8,062 bases of DNA from Candidatus Geohydrothermomicrobium daggyaiense (GTDB lineage: Bacteria > Actinomycetota > Geothermincolia > Fen-727 > JACVIW01). Under the pieces are notes generated by a model, which saw only the letters and a list, made by a program, of their open reading frames with translations, ran no database searches and was not told the DNA's origin. The DNA is taken from assembly GCA_015711695.1 (NCBI GenBank), contig JACVIW010000101.1, positions 1 to 8,062 of the forward strand. The letters run 5' to 3'. The position numbers were made by a program, and so were the translations under genes. This document shows, in pieces, positions 1 to 4,762 of this stretch (positions within the stretch are counted from its first letter, which is position 1; every line of letters begins with the position of its first letter).

Positions 1-1
1 C

Positions 2-1387
2 AGCCCCGTGGAAATTTTCGACGGCGTGGCGCACCTCCCATACGCATGTTTTCTCGACTCAAGCCTGCTTATGCCCCGGTTCGGAATGTATTCGTTCATT
101 GGTTTTTCTCCATATATGACACTTCGCACTAGAGGCAGAAAAGCGGTGTTCTCATATAGAAACGGAAGGGTTCAAACGTTTTATATAGACCCATTTGAAG
201 CCCTCAGAAAAGCACTGTCAGAAATTCAAATTGACCCGACAAGCGTGCCTGAGGAGCTGCCGCCGTTTACGGGCGGTGCCATAGGGTATCTTGCCTATGA
301 ACTCGGAAGATATATAGAAAAACTCCCGAATACAGTGGTTGATGATCTTAATCTTCCCGAGGCTTTTTTCTGTTTCTATGACAAAGTCATCTGCATCGAC
401 CATGCTTCAGAGAAAAAATTCCTTATAGCGACCCTGCCGCCAGGTGAAAATCCTCGAGTAGCTTTTTCAGGGATAGAAACCGCGATTCTAAACAGAGAAA
501 GCCATAAGACACACGCTCTTGAGAAGAAAAAAGATTCAGAAACCATGAAATTCGAATGCACATTCACAAAGAAGCGGTATATCGAGGCAGTGAAGCGGGT
601 GAAGGAATATATACTTTCGGGCGACATCTACCAGGCAAATCTCTCGCAGCGTTTTAGCTGTCCTCTAAAAGAAGATCCCTGGAGCCTGTACCGAAGGTTG
701 AGGGTGGTAAACGCAGCGCCTTACAGCGCGTATCTGAACCTCGGCTCTTTCGCTATCGCCTCATCGTCACCGGAAAGATTTCTTCGGGTTAGGGGGAGAG
801 AAGTTGAAACCCGGCCGATAAAGGGAACAATCAAAAGGCTGGATGACCCAGGTCTCGATTCCATCCAGAAGGAAAAACTTCTATCGAGCGTCAAGGACAG
901 GGCCGAGCTCTCAATGATTGTAGACCTTGAAAGAAATGATCTTGGTAGAGTCTGCGCATACGGGAGCGTGAAGGTTACGGAACATGCCGTACTGGAAACC
1001 TACGCGAAAGTTCACCACCTTGTGTCGACCATTGTCGGAACGCTGGAAGAAGGCAAAGATATTGTTGACCTGTTAAGAGCATCGTTTCCAGGTGGATCAA
1101 TAACCGGTGCGCCAAAAATAAGGTCAATGGAAATCATTGATGAACTCGAACCTACGGTAAGAAGTGTTTACACCGGGGGAATAGGCTATCTGGGTTTTGA
1201 CGGCAACCACGATATCAACGTGGCTATAAGGACGATGATAATCGCGAACGGTAAAATCCACTTCAATGTTGGCGGAGGTATTGTTGCTGACAGTGACCCT
1301 GAAGCGGAGTATGAGGAAACACTTGACAAAGGGAGAGCGCTTTTCTCCGCGATAGCGGGAACAAACGATGAAAGCCGCACATGCTGA
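2..1387 (+). CDS. pabB: Aminodeoxychorismate synthase component I (PabB), probably 5'-partial
   Basis: This enzyme uses ammonia from PabA to turn chorismate into 4-amino-4-deoxychorismate, the first step toward the p-aminobenzoate part of folate. It is cytosolic. Numbering from the GTG at position 8, the N-terminal domain includes PFTGGAIGYLAYELGRY (about 86-102). The chorismate-binding domain carries SGDIYQANLSQRF (204-216), ASSSPERFL, ETRPIKGT, DRAELSMIVDLERNDLGR, FPGGSITGAPK and the C-terminal GGGIVADSDPEAEYEE. Lysine 272 in PIKGT is the PabB hallmark; anthranilate synthase TrpE has PIAGT. The frame is open to the window edge. In E. coli PabB the matching HLPW motif lies about 27 residues in, but here HLPY is at residue 9, so the true start is probably just outside and the GTG at 8 is doubtful. 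The class IV PLP gene follows 55 nt downstream. PabB identity is firm; the 5' end is not. Confidence 0.93.
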   Translation, partial: SPVEIFDGVAHLPYACFLDSSLLMPRFGMYSFIGFSPYMTLRTRGRKAVFSYRNGRVQTFYIDPFEALRKALSEIQIDPTSVPEELPPFTGGAIGYLAYELGRYIEKLPNTVVDDLNLPEAFFCFYDKVICIDHASEKKFLIATLPPGENPRVAFSGIETAILNRESHKTHALEKKKDSETMKFECTFTKKRYIEAVKRVKEYILSGDIYQANLSQRFSCPLKEDPWSLYRRLRVVNAAPYSAYLNLGSFAIASSSPERFLRVRGREVETRPIKGTIKRLDDPGLDSIQKEKLLSSVKDRAELSMIVDLERNDLGRVCAYGSVKVTEHAVLETYAKVHHLVSTIVGTLEEGKDIVDLLRASFPGGSITGAPKIRSMEIIDELEPTVRSVYTGGIGYLGFDGNHDINVAIRTMIIANGKIHFNVGGGIVADSDPEAEYEETLDKGRALFSAIAGTNDESRTC

Positions 1388-1430
1388 AAATGCGTGACAG
1401 CTGAATACATCTTGTTTTTTTAATTCGGGC

Positions 1431-1435
1431 AGGGA
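1431..1435 (+). promoter_or_regulatory. Ribosome binding site of the pabC-like gene
   Basis: AGGGA lies 7 nt before the ATG at 1443 and supports that start. No convincing promoter is seen in the 55 nt after pabB, so the pair is probably cotranscribed. Confidence 0.6.
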
Positions 1436-1442
1436 CGGATTT

Positions 1443-2315
1443 ATGAAAGTATTTTTGAATGGAGAGATTTTGCCCGCGTCCAGAGCGGTAATACCGGTGG
1501 ATGATAGAGCGGTTCTTTACGGGGACTCCATTTTTGAAACAATAAGAGCCTACAGTGGAAAGCCTTTCCGACTCTCCAGGCACATAGAAAGACTTGAAAG
1601 GGCATGCAAATTTTTTAACCTGAAATGTCCCTTTAATCGCGCTGAGATCGAAAAGGCGGTGGAGCTAGTCATCAGCGCTAACAATCTTGACGAGAAAGGG
1701 GTTGACGCCTATATAAGAATCACGCTCACTGGGGGGAAAGCTGGCATGAGCCGTGATCTCCGCAGAGAAGAGATACCCAATTTCTTCATAATAGCGAGAG
1801 AATATGCGCCACCCCCGCAACGCTTCTACAGAAAGGGAATATCTCTAGTTGTCTCCAGTATAAGGAAAAATCCATACTCTCCACTACCCTTCATGAAAAC
1901 CGGGAATTATCTCGAGAGCCTGCTTGCCCGCCAGGAAGCGTTTGAAAAGGGAGCAGATGACGCCGTTTTTCTTACCACAGACGGATTTATTTCAGAAGCC
2001 ACAACTTCTAATATATTCTTCGTCCATGGAAACAGAATATCGACCCCTGCAAGCAGGTGCGCTCTTCTTCCTGGTATCACCCGAGATGTGGTCTGCGAAG
2101 TAGCGCACGCTTTAGCGCTTGAAACGGATTTCGTGATTTCGGGTCTGTCTCATCTATTTTCCTCGGACGAAGTTTTTCTCACAAACAGCCTTGTTGAGAT
2201 CGTCCCTGTAACAAAGTTCGAAGGCGAGATAATCGGAAAGGGTATTCCCGGCCCAATCACGAGAACCCTCCACGAAGCATATCGCGATCTCGTCTCAAGA
2301 GAACTCAGAGTTTGA
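1443..2315 (+). CDS. pabC: Class IV PLP enzyme, probable aminodeoxychorismate lyase (PabC)
   Basis: This is a fold-type IV PLP enzyme of 290 residues. The family includes aminodeoxychorismate lyase, branched-chain aminotransferase and D-amino acid aminotransferase. Visible landmarks are the N-terminal FLNGE, DDRAVLYGDSIFETIR (20-35), FRLSRHIERLERA (42-54), the PLP lysine K152 in FMKTGNYLESLLARQEA, SEATTSNIFF with E185, a CALLPGITRD phosphate-binding turn (206-215), and the closing FLTNSLVEIVPVTKF and GIPGPITRTL. The ATG has AGGGA 7 nt upstream. Its place directly behind pabB argues for PabC, which releases pyruvate from aminodeoxychorismate to give p-aminobenzoate. The motifs alone do not exclude an IlvE- or Dat-type transaminase, and the LTNSLVEIVPV segment is shared across the family. 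The family is near certain; the PabC role is inferred from context. Confidence 0.85.
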   Translation: MKVFLNGEILPASRAVIPVDDRAVLYGDSIFETIRAYSGKPFRLSRHIERLERACKFFNLKCPFNRAEIEKAVELVISANNLDEKGVDAYIRITLTGGKAGMSRDLRREEIPNFFIIAREYAPPPQRFYRKGISLVVSSIRKNPYSPLPFMKTGNYLESLLARQEAFEKGADDAVFLTTDGFISEATTSNIFFVHGNRISTPASRCALLPGITRDVVCEVAHALALETDFVISGLSHLFSSDEVFLTNSLVEIVPVTKFEGEIIGKGIPGPITRTLHEAYRDLVSRELRV

Positions 2316-2444
2316 CTGTGATCCGAAGTTGTTGAAGCCCCGGTGAGAAAATGCTTTTGCGCAAACCAAACGAAGGGAAATAAGAGTCATAAACTTCTCG
2401 CTAAATTAGTTTCTAACAACGTAATTCCTCAGAACAAACCCTCC
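2316..2444. other. Convergent intergenic gap without a recognisable terminator
   Basis: This 129-nt gap separates the stops of the pabC-like gene (+) and the alcohol dehydrogenase (-). The only symmetry seen is the short palindrome TTTGCGCAAA at 2356-2365 and a weak TTAG/CTAA stem near 2408-2417. Neither is followed by a T run on either strand, so intrinsic termination is not visible. Confidence 0.4.
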
Positions 2445-3668
2445 CTAAAAGCGGAAAGCCTGTTTAATACAACCGGTGTTTCCCTTGGTCGTCGCCGTCT
2501 CAATCATTTTCACGTACTCTTCGAGCTTCCAGACATGGGTGAGGAGATGGTCCACCCTCACCTTTCCGCTCACGATGAGGTCGGCGGCCCAAGCGTAAGT
2601 TTTTTGCGTTACACCTTCATAAGTTTCCGTCGATGAACAGAGGGTTCCTTTGATCGTGAGTTCTTTAAACCATATTGGCGTCCAGTCTATGCCGCGTGGC
2701 ACCGTAACCAGACCAACAAGCACAACCTTTCCGCCAGACCTTGTCATCCGCAACGAATCGTTCACTGTTTCGGTATGACCAACGCAGTCGAAGACAATAT
2801 CCGGACCACCGTTCAAATAGCGCCCACCAATCATTGGCTTCAGGACGGTAGCGTCAGTCAAATCAGCAACCACTTTGTAGATGTCCTCGACCTCTCTTTG
2901 CATGATAACCTCATCAGCCCCGAAATCCCTTGCCACCTCCGCCTGAAATGGGTACCTTGCGATGACAATCACCCGGCAATTAGACAGCGCCTTAAGTGAC
3001 GCGGTGACAAGCATTCCAATTATTCCGCAGCCGTAAACAAGCGCCGTCCACCCTTTATCGGGAAGATTTCTCATGACTGGATGGAGAGCACTCGAAAGCA
3101 CGTCTATCATTATCGCCTGCTCATCAGTCATTTCATCGGGAACTTTCATCAACTGGCTTTTGTGGGCGACGAAATACTCACTCCATGAACCACCAACCGG
3201 AGCGCAGAAACCAAGATTTAGACCGGGCGGAAGCGTGCCCTCCCGCATGTTCAAGCATTGAGAGTAATCGCCTCTCGCGCAGGAAATACACAGAGGTTCG
3301 ATATCCCGTGCCGCGCAAGGAAGCATTGGATCGGCAACGACTCTGTCACCTATTTCGAACTCGCTAACCTCACTTCCTTTTTCGACTATAATTCCAACAT
3401 TCTCGTGTCCCACAGTATATGGCATTGTGATATATGGTTCGGTGTAAGGAGTGTCCTCAAGAAAAATCATGTTTATATCGCTACCACAAACACCGCCATA
3501 TATAGTTTTTATCTTCACCCACCTTTCGTTTATCAACACGGGCTCGGGAATATCATCCATATATAAAGGCGCAAAGGGTCCTTTGTAGAAAGCCTCTTTT
3601 TTGATTTTCCCGACTGATCTGGCAAAAATGTATCGCAAAACGCTCGCGTTGAATCTAATCGCCTTCAT
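2445..3668 (-). CDS. Zinc-dependent medium-chain alcohol dehydrogenase family protein
   Basis: This is an MDR-superfamily oxidoreductase of 407 residues from the chosen ATG, presumably oxidising an alcohol or polyol or reducing the carbonyl in the cytosol; the substrate is unknown. Numbered from that ATG, the catalytic zinc region has C61 (GGVCGSD) and H88-E89 (VGHENVG). At the usual third-ligand Glu there is D189 (IMIDVLSSALHPV). A structural-zinc lobe is formed by C118, C127, C130 and C138. The Rossmann motif GCGIIG is at 213-218. The strand after it ends in Ala-Arg rather than the acidic residue typical of NAD enzymes, which hints at NADP(H). The start at 3668 is preferred because MKAIRF is the usual family beginning and a full AGGAGG sits 5 nt upstream. 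An in-frame ATG at 3722, also with AGGAG, would add 18 residues. The gene faces away from the iron operon and has no evident link to its neighbours. Confidence 0.9.
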   Translation of the reverse strand: MKAIRFNASVLRYIFARSVGKIKKEAFYKGPFAPLYMDDIPEPVLINERWVKIKTIYGGVCGSDINMIFLEDTPYTEPYITMPYTVGHENVGIIVEKGSEVSEFEIGDRVVADPMLPCAARDIEPLCISCARGDYSQCLNMREGTLPPGLNLGFCAPVGGSWSEYFVAHKSQLMKVPDEMTDEQAIMIDVLSSALHPVMRNLPDKGWTALVYGCGIIGMLVTASLKALSNCRVIVIARYPFQAEVARDFGADEVIMQREVEDIYKVVADLTDATVLKPMIGGRYLNGGPDIVFDCVGHTETVNDSLRMTRSGGKVVLVGLVTVPRGIDWTPIWFKELTIKGTLCSSTETYEGVTQKTYAWAADLIVSGKVRVDHLLTHVWKLEEYVKMIETATTKGNTGCIKQAFRF

Positions 3669-3682
3669 TCGCTCCTCCTCCC
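3669..3682 (-). promoter_or_regulatory. Strong Shine-Dalgarno deciding the dehydrogenase start at 3668
   Basis: On the minus strand GGGAGGAGGAG (3672-3682) precedes the ATG at 3668, with an AGGAGG core 5 nt away. It is the strongest ribosome binding site in the window. If translation instead begins at 3722, these bases encode Trp-Glu-Glu-Glu-Arg, so the purine run could be coding coincidence. Confidence 0.6.
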
Positions 3683-3722
3683 AATCTTTGAGTAAATCCA
3701 GTCCGGTCCCAGCATAATCCAT

Positions 3723-3731
3723 TCGTCTCCT
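3723..3731 (-). promoter_or_regulatory. Second ribosome binding site, before the alternative dehydrogenase start at 3722
   Basis: On the minus strand AGGAG (3727-3731) lies 4 nt before an in-frame ATG at 3722. The extra 18 residues would begin MDYAGTGLDLLKDWEEER. Together with the nearby promoter candidate it makes the longer product a serious alternative. Confidence 0.4.
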
Positions 3732-3753
3732 ATTATTTATGAAAATCTCAAAA

Positions 3754-3781
3754 ATTACATCAGAGCGCGCTCCTTTTCCAA
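3754..3781 (-). promoter_or_regulatory. Candidate promoter of the dehydrogenase gene
   Basis: On the minus strand there is a -35-like TTGGAA (3776-3781, 4 of 6 consensus), a 16-nt spacer, and a -10 TGTAAT (3754-3759, 5 of 6) directly preceded by TGA, an extended -10 pattern. The predicted start near 3747 leaves about 25 nt to the ATG at 3722 or about 79 nt to that at 3668. It is placed by eye only. Confidence 0.4.
3763..3772. repeat. Perfect 10-bp palindrome, possible operator
   Basis: GAGCGCGCTC is fully self-complementary and sits inside the spacer of the candidate dehydrogenase promoter. That is a natural place for a repressor to block RNA polymerase. No regulator for it is recognised in this window. 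Confidence 0.35.
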
Positions 3782-3908
3782 TTTTTAAAAAAGCGAAAAT
3801 GTATGGCAGGTTACATTGGTTCTGGTTACAGGGGATAGTACTCTCGCTTAGCCCGAACCATACACTTTATTCACTTTGCTTAAGATTAACAAAAGTTCAT
3901 TTCTCCTC

Positions 3909-3952
3909 AGGATAAAAACAGGTGACAGAGCGTTCCCAATCGTTCTTATCCT
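3909..3952. repeat. Inverted repeat, 11-bp arms with one mismatch
   Basis: AGGATAAAAAC (3909-3919) and GTTCTTATCCT (3942-3952) are complementary except at one position and enclose 22 nt. There is no T run after it, so it is not an obvious terminator. It lies just upstream of the feo promoter and could be a protein site or a cruciform. Confidence 0.5.
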
Positions 3953-3969
3953 ATCTTTAGAGCAAGATA
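3952..3969. repeat. Inverted repeat TATCTT-N6-AAGATA abutting the feo -35 region
   Basis: Two perfect 6-bp arms (3952-3957 and 3964-3969) flank a 6-nt spacer, immediately upstream of TTGACT at 3971. The geometry would suit a dimeric DNA-binding protein acting from an upstream position. No known family is matched with confidence. Confidence 0.4.
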
Positions 3970-3975
3970 ATTGAC

Positions 3976-4004
3976 TTGACTTCGAGTATCGCAGATGTTA
4001 ATCT
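3976..4004 (+). promoter_or_regulatory. Sigma70-type promoter of the feo operon
   Basis: A -35 box TTGACT (3976-3981, 5 of 6 consensus) is followed by a 17-nt spacer and TAATCT (3999-4004). The -10 keeps the key first, second and last bases, and a TG one base upstream makes it an extended -10. TTGACT also occurs at 3971-3976, so the -35 region is a short tandem. The predicted start near 4011 falls inside the DtxR-type box, giving a leader of about 48 nt before feoA. Confidence 0.6.
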
Positions 4005-4009
4005 CAAAG

Positions 4010-4023
4010 TTAGGTTTACCTAA
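4010..4023. promoter_or_regulatory. DtxR/IdeR/MntR-type operator over the feo transcription start
   Basis: TTAGGT-TT-ACCTAA has perfect 6-bp arms around two T's, with AAA and TTT continuing the symmetry after one mismatched base on each side. It closely resembles the known DtxR-family operator core (TTAGGTTAGCCTAACC type). It spans the predicted start site of the feo promoter, the expected place for metal-dependent repression. A DtxR-family gene lies at the end of the same operon. I found no second copy in the intergenic regions of the window. Confidence 0.8.
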
Positions 4024-4058
4024 TTTTTTAATTGTTGTAAACACCACAGAGACTGAAA

Positions 4059-4364
4059 ATGCAATTCCGTTTCGGGCAAAAAGATATCGCAGGCGGTAAT
4101 AAGGGGCGCGCACAGCAAAAAAGAGTCACAAGCCTTTCAGAACTCGCGCCCGGTGACAAAGGTGTTGTGCTAAGCGTGAACTGCAGAGGAAAGCTTCGCA
4201 AGAGGCTTATGGATATGGGTCTTGTCAGAGGGGTGAGCTTTGAAGTCGAGCGCGTCGCGCCGCTCGGGGATCCGATGGAACTAAAATTGAAAGGTTTCCA
4301 TTTGAGCCTGAGGCGTGAAGAGGCAGAAGAAATAATCGTGGAAGTGCTCGAAAATGGGCGATAG
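4059..4364 (+). CDS. feoA: FeoA domain protein, first copy
   Basis: This small cytosolic SH3-like protein supports FeoB in Fe(II) uptake. The core runs from about residue 23 to 97 of 101: TSLSELAPGDKGVVLSV, then RGKLRKRLMDMGLVRGVSFEVERVAPLGDPMELKLKGFHLSLRREEAEEIIVEV, which fits the FeoA pattern with its RL-x-MG-L-x-x-G turn. An N-terminal extension of about 22 residues is rich in Lys, Arg and Gln and is not part of the family core. The start is the first ATG in the frame, with only a weak AGAG 7 nt upstream, so initiation may be inefficient. It is the first gene after the DtxR-type box, and its last 11 nt overlap the start of the second feoA, indicating translational coupling. Family assignment is secure. 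Confidence 0.9.
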   Translation: MQFRFGQKDIAGGNKGRAQQKRVTSLSELAPGDKGVVLSVNCRGKLRKRLMDMGLVRGVSFEVERVAPLGDPMELKLKGFHLSLRREEAEEIIVEVLENGR

Positions 4365-4686
4365 TCACTTGATACCACTTGCTTTCATGATGTCCGGTGA
4401 ATCAGGAACATTGCGTGAAATCAGGGGAATAAGACATCACGGGCCAATAGACCCGGTCGTAACCCGCGCAAAACGCACGATTCGCCGACCCAGCAGAAGA
4501 CATCTTCTCACCCAGGACAAAGGGCCCAGAATGGAACACCGCCTGAAATCTATGGGATTCTTACCTGGAACAAGAATAAAGATGATAAAAAACGACCCTG
4601 GAACGCCCCTTATCGTCGGGATTGGCGATTGCCGCGTCTGCATCGGGCGCGGAATCGCGATGAGAGTAATGGTTGAAAAAGACTGA
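4354..4686 (+). CDS. feoA2: FeoA domain protein, second divergent copy with insert
   Basis: This is a second FeoA-like protein of 110 residues, overlapping feoA by 11 nt in another frame, with GGAAG 9 nt before its ATG. The N-terminal strand IPLAFMMSGESGTLREIRG (7-25) and the C-terminal part RMEHRLKSMGFLPGTRIKMIKNDPGTPLIVGIGDCRVCIGRGIAMRVMVE (59-108) follow the FeoA SH3-like pattern. Between them lies an insert at about 26-58, far longer than the short turn usual there. It is rich in Arg, Lys and His (RHHG, RAKRTIRRPSRRH). C93 and C96 form a CxxC in a strand that normally has neither cysteine. It probably acts with FeoB like other FeoA proteins, but the insert and cysteines suggest a distinct job. 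FeoB follows after 76 nt. Family call good; special role unknown. Confidence 0.85.
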   Translation: MGDSHLIPLAFMMSGESGTLREIRGIRHHGPIDPVVTRAKRTIRRPSRRHLLTQDKGPRMEHRLKSMGFLPGTRIKMIKNDPGTPLIVGIGDCRVCIGRGIAMRVMVEKD

Positions 4687-4762
4687 CTACGGCGCCTGCT
4701 CATCATAAAAGTAAAAGCAAGTTGTTTCATAAAAATGTCGACCTTTCTCGAGAGAGTAGCAC

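Larger units (their letters stand above)
3782..3970. other. Divergent intergenic region upstream of the feo promoter
   Basis: No credible gene is seen here. A 38-codon ATG frame at 3799-3915 has no ribosome binding site and no recognisable sequence. The region instead holds direct repeats (GGTTACA at 3809-3815 and 3824-3830), a dispersed complement (TGTATGG at 3800-3806 against CCATACA at 3858-3864) and the inverted repeats listed separately. Confidence 0.5.

Noticed and set aside
2343..2636. 97-codon plus-strand frame at the end of the dehydrogenase gene
   Set aside because: It lies mostly antisense to the clear dehydrogenase coding sequence and has no family-like residues.
3799..3915. 38-codon ATG frame on the plus strand in the divergent intergenic region
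   Set aside because: No ribosome binding site, no recognisable sequence, and it overlaps repeats that better explain the region.
3966..3984. Fur box beginning GATAAT near the feo -35
   Set aside because: Only the first six bases fit the Fur consensus and the required symmetry is missing; the DtxR-type box is far stronger.
3782..4058. Riboswitch or tRNA-like element in the feo leader region
   Set aside because: The predicted leader is only about 48 nt, and no known riboswitch core or tRNA landmarks are visible.
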